Assembly: GCA_964036045.1 (NCBI GenBank)
Contig: OZ038382.1
Location: forward strand, 138,024,961 to 138,088,960
Reading direction: 5' to 3'
From: Eutreptiella sp. 'Long Island Sound 2002'
Taxonomy: Eukaryota > Euglenozoa > Euglenophyceae > Eutreptiales > Eutreptiaceae
Length of the DNA stretch: 64,000 nucleotides
Part shown: positions 53,887-64,000 of the stretch, piece after piece
Layout of the letters: each line of letters starts with the position of its first letter
Position numbering within the stretch: the first letter of the stretch is position 1
Translations under genes and position numbers: made by a program
Notes under the pieces: generated by a model
What the model was told of the DNA's origin: nothing
The model's database searches: none
What the model saw: the letters and a program-made list of their open reading frames with translations, nothing else

Positions 53887-56800
53887 GGTTGTTGAGGCGC
53901 GGTGGGAGTGTGGGCGCCGTGGGCGAGTGTTCCGTGCGGGGGGGGAGCGGGAGCGCTGCCGTTTGCGGGACCGGCCCTCATCGCTCGAGTCGGGCCAGTC
54001 CGGAAGCGTCGGCGGCCCCTGGGGGGCCTCGCGCGGTGCCGCCTGGGGGGGGAGGTCCCCCGTACTCCATGGGGCCCCTTCGGCCATCGGATGGTGGCCG
54101 GGGGGGTACGGGGCCTCGCGCGGTGCCGCCTTGGGGGGGGGGTCCCCCGTCGTCCATGGCGCCCCTTCGGCCATCGGATGGTGGCCGTAGGGGTACGGCT
54201 GGTACGGGGGTGGTGGCTGGTACGGGGGGGCTGGCTCCTGGCGGTAGGTGGGGTATGCGGGTGGGGCGCTCGGTGGCTGCCATCCCGTCCGCCGGTGCTG
54301 TTCGTGCACGGGGGGTTGTGGCCCGGTGGGGTAGGGCGGTGGGCGGTGGTAGTGGTGGGGGTGGTGTTGGCAGTGGTGGTGCTGGGGCCGCTGGTGGTGG
54401 TGGTGTGGGTAGTGGTGGGGTTGGTGTTGCGGGTATGGCCCATGGACTCCTTGTGGGTTTTCCGGTCCCCCTTGTGGGGGTGGGGGGTTGGGCATCGTGG
54501 GCAGTCCCCGGGGCTGCACCATGTGGTGGGCACGGGGGAAGGGTTGGGGGCCGGGCTTGACGGTGACGGTGGTTGAGGGGTCCCACGTCCCTGGGTCGGT
54601 TTGGCCGGCGGTGGTGGTGGTTTGTGGGGGATGGATGACGAGGCGCTTGGTGACGGGGATGTGGACGAGGGCTTGGACGGGGTCGTGCCCGGTGGCCGTC
54701 TCTGCGGTGGTGGTGGGTGCCGGCGGGAGGGGGGCGCGGGTTGCGGTGGAGCGGGGGTCCTGGCTTGGGCGAGGGCCCGGGCGGGGGTGGTGTCGGGTGG
54801 GTTTGTGTCGTTGCGTATGCGGTGTTGTGTGTGCTCGCGTGGGTGCCGGCTTGGGTTTGGGGTCGGGTTTGGGGTTGGGGTCCGGTTTGGGTTTGGGGTC
54901 GGGTTTGGGGTTGGGGTCCGGTTCCAGGTCGAGGAGTACCTCTGTCCGGAGGTGTGAGGGCGCCGATGTCGGGTCGGGGGTCGTCCCAGTGGGTTGCCGG
55001 GGTGCCTGAGTCGCCTGTCTGGGGGTTGGGGGGTCGGTGCGTGCGGCCGCGGCTTTGGCTTTCGCCGTGGCCTTGAGGATGAGTTTGGCGGGGAGGGGGG
55101 GGTCGGAGGATGAGGTGGAGGAGTTGGACGAGGCTGAGGATGAGGAGGAGGTGGTGGACGCGGTTTGGGCTGTGATGCGGGCGGGCTTGCGGGCGGCGGC
55201 TTCTGCTGCGGCCACGGCGGGGAGGATGGAGGGCATGTCCCCGGGTTGTAGGTTGGGGCCGGGCGGCTGGGGGGGCCCGGTCGTGACCTGGCGGCCCGGC
55301 GGGCCGATCTGGTCGGCAGCGGCGGGGGAGGAAGGCGCGGGGCTGCGGCCTTCTCTTTCTGGGCTCGGCTGGGCCCGGGTCCTGCAATGTGCGAAGTCGT
55401 GTGGGTTGGTGTCCGCGGGGGGGAACAGTTCGCGTGGGCTGCATTCAGGGGCCGCAAGGGGTGGGCCTGGGTCCTCTGGGGTGTGTGTGGGGGGCGTGGG
55501 CGGGCCACTGGGTGGGGTGGGCGTGCCGCGGGGCGCGGGGCTCCCCTCGGCGGGTGTGTGTGGGTTGTCGAGTGTGGGGGGCGCTGAAGGGTGGCCGGTG
55601 GGTGGGTGTGTGGCGGGCGTGTGCTGGTGTTCGGGCGGGTGGGGGAGGCCCGTGTCGCGGGGCCCGGGGATGCGCGCGATTAAGGGCGTGTGTGGGTCTC
55701 CGGTTGAGCAGCGAGAGGGGGGGGGCATGGGCGGGGATTGTGCGGGGGGGTGTGCTGTGTCGGTGTATGTGTCCGCTTGCCGCGTGCTTGCGTGGGCAGT
55801 TGTAGGCCGGGCGGTTTGGAGGAGAAGCTTGCCGTCTTCTGCTGCCGCGGCAAGGATTTCGCAGACGAGCTTTCGTATCTGGTGGACCTCTTGGTCAGTG
55901 GTGGGAAGGGGGCATGCTAGCTTTGGGCTAAGACCCGCGCGGTTGAGGACCCTGTGGATGGCGTGGTACCCGCAGGTGAGGGACTGCTGCGGTCTGGGGG
56001 GGGGGGGGTTTGGTCGTGTGTCCGGGCCTGCCTCGACTTGTGTGTGGGCGGTGGGGATGGCCCAAACCCAGGGCACGGTCCCCGTGGGTGGCCAGCGGCG
56101 CTGGATCCAGTGGGTTAGGCAGAGCATGGCCAATCCCAGGTGGTAGCCCGCCTTCCCTGAGGTGATTTGGGCCAGGGCGCGGGCTGGGGGCGTGTCCCCT
56201 GGCTGGAGGACACCCCTGAGGATCCTGTGCTGGGTGGTAGGGTCTCCCACTGCCCCTGGTGGGGCGGTTCCTGGGGCGAACATGGTGTCTGTCCCCTGGA
56301 TGATCCATTGCGGGCCGGGGGACATAGCCGTAGCGGCTTTCACGTAGTAGTGGCCGCGCTCGAGGACTGTAACCCAGACCTCCGGCGGGGGGTGGTCACT
56401 GTCTGTAGGTGGGGGGGGGAGGTCGTCGTCCGGGGTGCGGAGGCCGGCGGCGCGGAGGGCGGTGTCGCGGTTGGGCGCGGTGGCCTGTTCCCACTGCTCC
56501 GGGTGGTTCGGGTCTGCTGGGTGGTCCGTCTCCGCTTGGGCCTGTCGTAGGCGTACGGTCCCTCGACGCGTGACGTTGATGCCGGTGTCGTGCGTCAGGG
56601 CCTGGCCCCACTCGATGGGGGGGATCCAGATGGGCTGGCCCCGGGTGTGTTTGCCGGCTCGCCAGAGCACGAGGTCTACTATGGTCTCGTGGAGGCCGCT
56701 GCCTGGGGTGGTCAGGTCCCGGAGGGCTTTGACGGTGAGCTTGGTCCAGTCCTCTTGTAGGCGGTACCAGCCCAGGGGGGTGGTCGGGGCCCTGTCTTGG

Positions 56801-57087
56801 AGGGTCGCTGGGAGGAGGTCGGGGTCGCGGATGGTGGCCGGTGTGAGGGGGGGGTGCCCCGGGTCCGGGGGGGGTGGGCTGGATGGGCTGCCGGGGTCTT
56901 GCGCGTCTACGTCGATGGATAATTGGCCCTGGCTGGGCTCGGCCGGACTGGGCGGTGCCGGGTGGCTTCTTGGGTGCGAGACGGGTCTCGGGGCGCTGTG
57001 GTGGTGCCTTGGAGACCTGTGGATGGGGACAGGGGGCGCGTGCGGGGCGCGGAGCGGGTTAGTGGACGTCTGGGTCATGCACGGCAT
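53887..57087 (-). pseudogene. LINE B downstream ORF, N-terminal part: Ulp1-like protease signature
   Basis: Starts at ATG 57,087, inside the last codons of pol, whose TAA is 57,061-57,059, so the ORFs overlap by 29 nt (a second ATG is at 57,078). 1,066 codons are open to the hAT insertion. Residues about 95-410 resemble a clan-CE cysteine protease (Ulp1/C48): GLHETIVDLVLW like the family's W-L-N-D-x-x-I helix, then H246 in ERGHYYVKAA, D267 in IIQGTDTMF, and Q368/C372 in PQQSLTCGYHAI, in the H-D-Q-C order. The rest is Pro-rich, with Ala/Ser-rich stretches and long Pro/His/Arg tracts. The protease call is by motif order only. A large ORF after pol is not the usual LINE layout. Confidence 0.5.
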
Positions 57088-60000
57088 GGTAATGGATGAG
57101 ACGCTGCATGTGTTCCCTGGCGGTGGGGTCGGTGAGTTGTTCCGCGTGTGTTAGCAGGAGGTGTTTGCGGTGTACCATTTGGGCCGCTGCTCTGCGGACT
57201 GCTTCTAGCTGGAGGTGTGCTGCTGCCTCCATGGGGCTTTCCGTGTGTTTGGTGAGGTGTCGGTGCAGGGCCTGTGTCACTGCCCCTCTCATGGTGGCTT
57301 CTTTGATCAGGGGGTCCCGGAAGAGGTGTTCGGTGGCCGGGTGTGCGTGGCTGTGGGTTGGCCATCCTTCGTGTTGTCGCAGGGTTTCCGCCGGGGACCA
57401 GCCCACTAGGGTGTCCCTGTCTGTATGGAGGGGGCATTTCTTGAAGTGTTCCCAGTCCTCCGGGGTGGTGTGGTCGCATGGGCAACGGGTGTGTTCGTCG
57501 GGGACGTGGATGTGCTTGCGGGCGAGCCATCTGGCGACCCTGGTGAGGAACGGCAGTTGCTCCCTGAGGAGCTGGATGCGTCGTTTTTGGAGGTGGGCTG
57601 GGACGTTTGCCGGGCGGAGCGCTGAGTGGTAGAGGGGGACTTGCAGTCTGTCCTGGAGCTCCTGGATGTGCGCCCGGCTGTCTGCGTCGCCGAGCACGCG
57701 GGCGAGATGTTGGATGGGGTTCGGGTAGTGGTACGCTCTGTCGTGGGAGGAATAGGGGGCGTCCTCTGGTACCCAGTCCGGGGTCTGATGGGGCTCGGCT
57801 ACAGGGGGCACGTGTTGGAGGTGTGTGTGGTTGCGGCCGAGGTCAGGGATCTGGAGGGCTGGTAGGTGTGTTGTGCGCTGGTGTACTGCCTGGTTGTCGA
57901 CCTTACCATTTCCGTATTGGTGCCTGTGGGACTCTTGTTTCACGATGTGGAGTTGGACGTAGGGGGGAAGGCTGCGTAGGGCTTTCCAGAGTAGCAGTGC
58001 CTGGGTGCCGAGGCTCGTCGCGGTTGCTTTGTGAAGTGGTTGCCTTGCTATGCGGAGGAGCAGGTGCGTGTTGACAGTGGCGTCTACCACGAACCAGACC
58101 CGGACGATGTGCGGGGGGTGGGCGGGTAGGTGGGCCGCGACCTCGGTGATGGCGTCGGCCATGGCCCCTAGCTCCCCGTGGGAAAAGGCCCCATAGGTGG
58201 TGTGGCCCGTGTGGTGGCCCATGTGGTAGTGTCCCCCGGTGTGGGTTAGCTGCAGGGTGGCCCCCCCGGTGATGGGCGTGAGGGCGGATTCGCCTGAGGC
58301 GTCGGTGAAGAAGAGCCAGTCCGCCGGTGATGGTTGTGGGAGGCGGCATGGGTTCATGGGCAGGTAGGCGTATATGGCAAGGCCCGTGGCGAGGTGGGCT
58401 ACTGGGGTTGTGGGCTGCAGGATGGGGGTGGCGTACACCCCTATTCCTTTGGAGATGATGTGCTTCGCTTGGGGGGACAGGGCTATGAGTCCCTGCTCCG
58501 GCTGTCCTTGTGTGAGGTAGGAGTAGATGTAGTGGAGGATGTAGGCTGTGTCGGGGTTTAGGTCGTGGCATGTGAGGGTTTGTGTTCGGTGCTCCGGTGT
58601 GTGGCAGGAGTGGTGGAGCGGATAGTAGGGGTGCTCATGCTTGCCCGTTCTGCCTGGCTCGTACATGCTGTAACGGATGGCGACCCCTGCCGCGTCGGGG
58701 CGGGGGCATGTGGGTGTAGTGGTGAAGAGCCATTTGGGCGCGTGGTCGGGGTTCCATGCTACCGTGGGGTTAGTGTCGGTGCGGTGGAACCATGGGGCTA
58801 TCCATGCGTAGGCCTGTGGTGGTAGGTGGGCTGTGGGGTGGGTCCGGTGGCGTGCTATGAGGTGTAGTACTGGCCATGGTGTGGTTGGCGCCTCGGGGTC
58901 ACAGGCCCAACATGTGCGTGGCATGCTCTCGGAATCTTGGGGGACCTTTGGTAGGTCTCGGGCGGTCATGTGGTGTTTCGGTATGCGCCATTTTGCCCCG
59001 TGGTGGATGACGGTGGTCTGCGTGGGTTTGGCTTCATTCGGGGCCAGTAGTAGGGTTAGTGGTGGGACTGGGCCCGTTACCGGGGGGACGGGTTCGTGTT
59101 TCGATCCGGTGGGTGCGTAGGGCGGTGTCGCTGGGATGGGTCGCGGGTGTTGCTTTGTGAATTCTCGGTAGGCTGTGCGCATGTCTTTGCTGCCCGGTAG
59201 AGTGTGTCCCGCTGCTCGTGCCGTCTGCGTGAGGTACTGGTGGAAGAGGCGGTATTGTGGCCATTCGGGAAGCTGTAGAAAGGGGGTGTGGTGTGCCCCG
59301 CTGTGGTGCAGGACCCGCATTTGGGGGAGGGTGACGTATACTACGGTGATGGAGGCCCCGACAAGGTCTATGGTGTGGATGGTGCCCTTGGGGTGATGGT
59401 GGAGGTCCCCGCAGAGGACCGCTAGTGGCCCTTTCTCTGGGCACGTGTGGTTGGTGAGTATGGCGTGGTGTGGGGATGGGAGGAGAAGCTGCAGGTGGTT
59501 CCACAGGCGCGTGTTCATGTTGGTGGGCATGCCTGTCTGGTGGAGTACCCAGCGCGGGCATGTGTTGCGGGCCCGTTGTGCGGCTTGGAGGCGGATGGCG
59601 GTGACCTCGCGGACCTCCGGTGAGTGGTTGTGGGTCATGCGGTGAAGGAGGAGGGCGGTGTGTCTGGTGTAGGCCGCTTTCACCTCGTCCCCTATGGCGT
59701 CTCCATAGTGGGGCCATGCCGCTCGGATGGCGCGGCTGGGTATGGAGGTGGGCCAGCCCCCGTGTGCTGCCCATGCCTTGGTCACGGCGCGTGTGGCCGG
59801 CTGGAGGGCGGTGGTGGGGTGTGTCAGGTGGAGTGCTTGGAAGCCTATGGAGGCGTTCAAGACCCCGGTGAGGTAGTACGCCAGGCTCTGGTGGGACAGG
59901 GAGAGGGCCTTGGTGGTCGGGGACGCATATCTGGGGAGATGGGCGAGGTGTGACTGCAACTTTGGAGGGAGGGTGGCGTCCTCAGGGTTGGCGGCCTGGA

Positions 60001-61911
60001 CTACCCCCAGGTGGGTGGTGGTCGTCACGACGTGCATGGGGGGCCCTTGTGGCCCTAGGGTGGGAGGTGTGGCAGACCCCTTGATCATGGCCACTGACTT
60101 TGTGGGGTGGACGATGAGGTTGTTGTGGGAGAGGTAGGAGACGGTCACGTCCAGTAAGTCGTTGGCCTGTTGGGTGACCGTTGGTCCGGGGTCCGGGGCA
60201 TGGGGGTCGTGTGGGGTGTGCGCGACGGTGAGGTTGGTGTCGTCCGCGAAGCCGACCAGGGCGGAGAGGAGGGGGTAGGGTGCGTAGGCCGGGTAATCCT
60301 GCTCGATTGCGAGGGCCAGGGGGAGCGTCACTAGAAGGTACAGGAAGGGGCCCTCTGCTCCCCCTTGGGGGACCCCGCTGCCTGGCTCCAGGAAGGGGGT
60401 GAGGCCTGCTCCTGTGCGGACCGTGTATTTGCGGGTGCGGATGTAGTCGGAGGTGAAGTTGTAGAAGGGGAGGCCTAGGCGTTTCCACACTGCTTCTAGA
60501 AGGAGCCAGGGGGTGTTCGGGAAGGCTCCCTTGACGTCGAGGGAGGCGATGATGAGGTCCACCGGGTCCATGTCCGCGATGGTGTCCTGGAGGAAGATGG
60601 CCTCGTGTGGGGAGCGGCCTGGGATGGCCCCCCAGAGGCTCGCTGGTATGTGGGGGTCCAGGTGGGGGCGGATGCGGCGCAGGAGGATGGTCCAGACGAT
60701 TTTGACCTCCGTGACCGCACAGACTATGGGGCGCCAGTTGTCCGGGTTTGCCCAGTCCCCTTTTTTGTAGAGGGGGCGGACAACGTTCGCCCAGTCTGGT
60801 GGCAGGGGGGTCCGCCCCGTGACGATGTCCCAGAGGCGGTGGGCGAGGACGCGGAGGAGGTGGGCGGGGAGGTGGTAGTATGCCTCTGCAGGGAGGCCGT
60901 CGTAGCCTGGGGTTTTGTGTTGCCGGAGACTGTGGATGGCCTTCCGGACTTCGTGGATGGTGAAGGGGCGGTTTTCCAGGTGCCTCCTCTGGGCGTGGTT
61001 GAAGACCCGAGGGAGGCGGTCGATTTTGGCCTGGGTGTCTGGGTCCAGTGTGTCTTGGGTGGGGGTGTGTTGCCGGAGGAAGCTGTCTTGGGTGGCTTGG
61101 AGCACTGTGGCTGGGTCGCTGGTGAGGAAGCTGTCCTCTTGCCGGACCGTGGTGATGGTGCGGTGGCCGGTGTCGGTCATGGCATCGTTGAGGTGGCGGA
61201 TGGCCTTGTAGGGGAGTTCATGTTGCGCATACCGTTCGTGTTCCTGGGCGATGCGCTGTTGCCTGTGGATGTGCCACCGCTGCAGGTCCGCCCTGATTTG
61301 GGCTATCTGTGTCCTGCAGTGGTGTATCTGGCGGCGGGTTTGGGGGGTGTCGGTGTGGAGGAGGGTCGCCAGTTGTTGCTTCGCATGCCAGAGGTCATGG
61401 AGCATGTCCCCCAGGGCCGTGGGTGGTTGGTCGTCGTCTGTGTGGGGGTGTTGCTGGAAGCCGCAGGCGACGGCGGCCGTGCGCATGGCTGTGAGTAGGT
61501 CGGTGGGGTCTGGTTGGATGCGCCGGGCGCGGTCTATGGCCCTGTGATATTGGGACCAGGCATGCTTGTCATGCAGCGGGGGCATCTTCAGGGGGGCCGG
61601 TAGGCCTTGGTCCGCATCTTCTGGGGGGCTGGGGGGAAGGTTGGGGATGGTGAGGCGGATGTGCAGGGGGCTATGGCCTGTGGGTCCCAGCGGGAGGGGT
61701 CCATATCGGGCCTCCGTTCGGATGATGGTGGTGGGGTCGCCATAGCATACGTCGATGCGGGATGGGGCGGCATCCGTTTGGTGGGGGAAGTGGGATGGTT
61801 GGCCTTCGAGGCTGGCTGTTAGGTCCACGAGCCCCAGCATTTCGATGGTGTCGCGGACTGCTTGGTCCTGGGGTGTGGCCTGTCCCCCTCGGTCCGCTGG
61901 GGTGGGGGCGG
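57059..61911 (-). pseudogene. LINE B pol: APE endonuclease (partial), reverse transcriptase, RNase H, zinc finger
   Basis: Open for about 1,617 codons. It begins inside an AP-endonuclease domain: SRIDVCYGDP and the C-terminal GPTGHSPLHIRL (the S-D-H-x-P-like box). RT follows: VRPLYKKGDWANPDNWRPIV, SLDVKGAFPNT, GSGVPQGGAEGPFLY and the catalytic FADD (near 60,240-60,250). RNase H has FFTDASG, HGELGAM, FVVDATVNTH and GKVDNQAV, the D-E-D-D order. Near the C-terminus is a CPCD...EHFKKC zinc-finger-like motif common in APE-type LINEs. The 74 codons upstream of 61,911 belong to the LTR, not the LINE. Apart from the 5' truncation the protein looks intact. Confidence 0.88.
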
Positions 61912-63411
61912 CTTGTGACACGGAGATACGATCTTTGCAGGGACCACTCTTGGGTGAATTTTGGCCGTTTTGCCCGGAATGGCCACAAACCCCATCTCCC
62001 CCTGATTTCGCCCCCGAGGTTGCGTGCGCCACTTGACCAAGGGTAAGGGCAATTTGGAGAGGGCACATAAACCCGCATCGAATGGGGTGTTTCCTCATGT
62101 GGCCTCTCCTCTCGATGGGAGAGTTGTGAGTCACCCAATTTTGGGTATGTTGCCATTCTGCCCCATTTGTGTGTCATTTTCCCTCCAATGGGGAAAATAG
62201 CTAGAGGCGACCATGAGGGTTGGCAAGTGCCATATATTGGGACCTAAGTCCCATATGTCTATAGCATCTTCGGCTGAAAGGATCCTCGCCGTGGCCATGG
62301 AGATATGGAATCATGAGTGTGGGCCATTTTGGCCTTATTTCGCTGTTTTTGCCATTGTATGCCATATTGGAATTACCATATCTCCATGGGGCACGGGATC
62401 TAGCCAGGAAGGAACAACGAATATTGTAGCATATGACCAAGGGTTGAACGCCATTGAGTTTCGTATTTGCTCCTCCGGCTCATCCGGAGTTTTTCAACTT
62501 TTGGTGCCATCCATGATCCCCCCCTTTGCACCGCATGTTGCTTTCTGCCCCGTCCGTGTGGTCATCCCCTCGGTGAACAGTAAGCAGCCAGCGTGACAGC
62601 AAGCGATAACCCAGGGCATGGGACCAAAGGGGATATCAAGGGTTGTGAATCAAGGCTTGGCGCGTCAATATTGCCAAGGTTTCCTACCCTGGACGGTCGC
62701 CCGAGACGGCCGATTATGCCATTTTGGCAATCATGACCCCACTTGACCTCAGGGGGAACCAGGTTGGGTGAGGGCTCCAGGGAGTTTTTACTCGAAGGGC
62801 ATAGGGTCAGTTGCCTCGTCCCTACCTCTGACGGGTCTTGAGGAGGGGTCAATTTTGGAGATTTTTGAGCTAATATCAGTTTGGGCTGAAACAGCCCATT
62901 TTCAGCTACACACTCCTAGGGGATAATGGCGGGGCCATATCTCTGGCACAGAGAAAAGTTGGGACCCGCTGTTAAGGGAGCATGGGGAGTTATCGTCAGT
63001 CAGCCTTGGAGCCACTTGGTTCCCAGGAACTCGCCTGTGGCTGGGCGAGACACCTCCCCTATTGGCAGGGTTTCAGGGTCCGGACTGAGCAGGGCATGGG
63101 TTGTGTTTGAGCCCCCGCCCCCAGAAGCCACTGAGAGGGTCGGACCTGGGATAGGGATATGAGCTTGGACTGAGTGCCTATTGTCCTGTGATGCCCTACC
63201 CCAGTCCAGTCTTAACCCCATGTGTACATATCCTGATGTGTTGCTGTACATACTTATGGTCCCTTGTTTCAGAGTGGCAAGGATCCTGAAACGCTTTGTC
63301 ACATGACACGAGCGGAATGATGCCCCTGTGAGCGTAGTGCTTTGCCTGCCTGCTCACTTGTGCGTGTCGACCGCAGCGTCCCGTGGCCAGGCCCCCCATG
63401 GGAACGCGTCA
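61912..63411 (+). repeat. 4.16-kb-family LTR, copy 3, right part
   Basis: Continues collinearity with copy 1 (14,250 down to 12,719) from the second target-duplication copy to GGGAACGCGTCA at 63,411. Its last 730 bp are also shared with copy 2. No gene is present. Confidence 0.75.
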
Positions 63412-64000
63412 ACACTGCAGCCCCTGTTTCCACGTGGCTAAACCTCGGTGTACAGCCAAACGGCTCGTAGTGGACTACGGAGAGCTGAACAAGAAAACGC
63501 TGAACCACTCAGGGTCCATTCCCAATATGGAGTCTACCCTTGAGAAGATAGCCTCCTGTCGCTACAAGACCAAGATGGACAAGAGGAGCGGTTTCTGGCA
63601 CGAGGAACTGACGCCCAACGCTCAGGAGCTACTAGCCTTCATCACCCCTCAGGGGAGGGTGTTCAACTGGTGGGTCATGCCGTTTGGCGTGGCCAACGCA
63701 CCCGCTCTATTCCAAGAGCTGATGAACAACATCTTGTCCATCCTACGACGAAGACCTAAGGTGCAAGAACTCTCATCCCTTGGGGCCCAATTGGAAGCAC
63801 ACATGGACAATGTATGCCTCGGGACCAATACCCAGGAGGATCACCTGATCCTCTTGGGTGAGTTCTTTGCGGTCTGCCAAGAAAACCATACACGACTCAA
63901 GCTGGAGCAGTGTGAGTTCATGCAGGAGACCATGCAGTACCTGGGGTTGACGTCCGCTATGGGTGGTGGACCCCAGCGGCCTCTAAGGCCAAACCCCTGA
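63412..64000 (+). pseudogene. Reverse transcriptase fragment of another Ty3-like element
   Basis: Starts abruptly at the LTR boundary inside an RT domain: CSPCFHVAK, RLVVDYGELNKKT, FITPQGRVFNWWVMPFGVAN, APALFQELMNNIL. The catalytic box, normally [YF]xDD, reads HMDN here, so the second metal-binding Asp is lost. LKLEQCEFMQETMQYLGL matches the RT thumb region. A one-base shift after YLGL sends the end into a frame that stops at 64,000, whereas the neighbouring frame reads GWWTPAASKAKPL. The copy is dead. The junction suggests element B inserted into this older RT gene. Confidence 0.85.

Larger units (their letters stand above)
48715..61911 (-). mobile_element. LINE B: 13.2-kb 5'-truncated non-LTR retrotransposon
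   Basis: Inserted in LTR copy 3 with a 14-bp target duplication CTTGTGACACGGAG (48,701-48,714; 61,912-61,925). LTR copy 1 provides the empty site (around 14,237-14,250). On the coding strand it begins inside an AP-endonuclease domain, continues through RT, RNase H and a zinc finger, then a second very large ORF, a 2.5-kb 3' region, and a tail of (CTAC)n instead of poly(A). An hAT element (52,664-53,886) is nested inside. The element must originally have been longer, because the first part of the endonuclease and any ORF1 are missing. Confidence 0.88.
25356..63411 (+). mobile_element. Element B: Ty3/gypsy element with 4.16-kb LTRs, carrying nested insertions
   Basis: Reading in one direction: partial 5' LTR, gag (three pieces), UAG, PR-RT-RNase H-IN, then a full-length LTR in the same orientation. 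Interruptions are an hAT element in gag, LINE A with a 1,048-bp duplication in gag, LINE C after the truncated integrase, and LINE B (with its own hAT) inside the 3' LTR. The missing integrase end and chromodomain are probably represented by the related fragment at 17,067-17,705. That the two LTRs belong to one insertion is inferred from order and orientation; no flanking target duplication can be checked. Confidence 0.6.

Noticed and set aside
61912-62134. N-terminal 74 codons of the long minus-strand LINE frame as part of the LINE protein
   Set aside because: They are read from LTR sequence outside the 14-bp target duplication. The LINE begins at 61,911.
12719-63411. A single giant DNA transposon (Maverick-type) bounded by 4-kb inverted repeats
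   Set aside because: The inverted pair consists of LTRs. One lies next to a chromodomain integrase, the other ends a Ty3 element, a third partial copy precedes gag, and no viral-type capsid or polymerase genes lie between.

Overview
This window is a stretch of a repeat-rich eukaryotic genome. It holds Ty3/gypsy retrotransposons, non-LTR retrotransposons (LINEs), hAT- and PiggyBac-type DNA transposon remnants and at least one spliced gene. I see no bacterial operons, no CRISPR array, no rRNA and no tRNA. I cannot name the species from the sequence. A large-genome alga or other green-lineage host would fit, but that is only an impression.

Layout. (1) 1-12,718: mostly non-coding, near-balanced GC. 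It contains a PiggyBac-like transposase exon at the left edge, a decayed spliced gene on the minus strand (about 3,728 to 890) whose two introns are copies of one repeat, a second minus-strand protein remnant (3,890-4,392), an unidentified 354-codon ORF (5,447-6,511) and several small tandem duplications. (2) 12,719-16,880: a 4.16-kb long terminal repeat (copy 1, minus orientation), preceded on its coding strand by the integrase C-terminus and chromodomain of its element (17,705-17,067). (3) 17,706-about 25,355: a coding-intact Ty3 element, called element A here, with gag, pol and a third ORF after pol. It is marked throughout by an excess of TCGA. (4) 25,356-63,411: a second, heavily nested Ty3 element (element B) of the 4.16-kb-LTR family. 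Its parts are a partial 5' LTR (25,356-26,106), gag (26,465-35,925, interrupted), an in-frame UAG, protease-RT-RNase H-integrase (35,926-about 40,060, frameshifted and truncated) and a 3' LTR (46,065-48,714 plus 61,912-63,411). (5) 63,412-64,000: the reverse transcriptase of another, dead Ty3-like element.

Insertions into element B: a 1.23-kb non-autonomous hAT element in gag (27,971-29,201, 8-bp target duplication); a 2.8-kb 5'-truncated LINE (LINE A, 30,019-32,825) flanked by a 1,048-bp direct duplication that behaves like a giant target-site duplication; a LINE-like block with a 65-bp minisatellite of about 66 copies (LINE C, about 40,060-46,064); and a 13.2-kb 5'-truncated LINE (LINE B, 48,715-61,911, 14-bp target duplication) inside the 3' LTR. 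LINE B itself carries a second hAT copy (52,664-53,886) with its own 8-bp target duplication.

The most unusual items are: LINE B, whose pol is followed by a very large overlapping ORF with a Ulp1-like protease signature and an SR-like domain; the 1,048-bp duplication around LINE A; the intron-sized repeats that form both introns of the 3.7-kb gene; the gag-UAG-pol arrangement and extra pre-RT domain in element B; and the TCGA-saturated element A with a possibly spliced third ORF.
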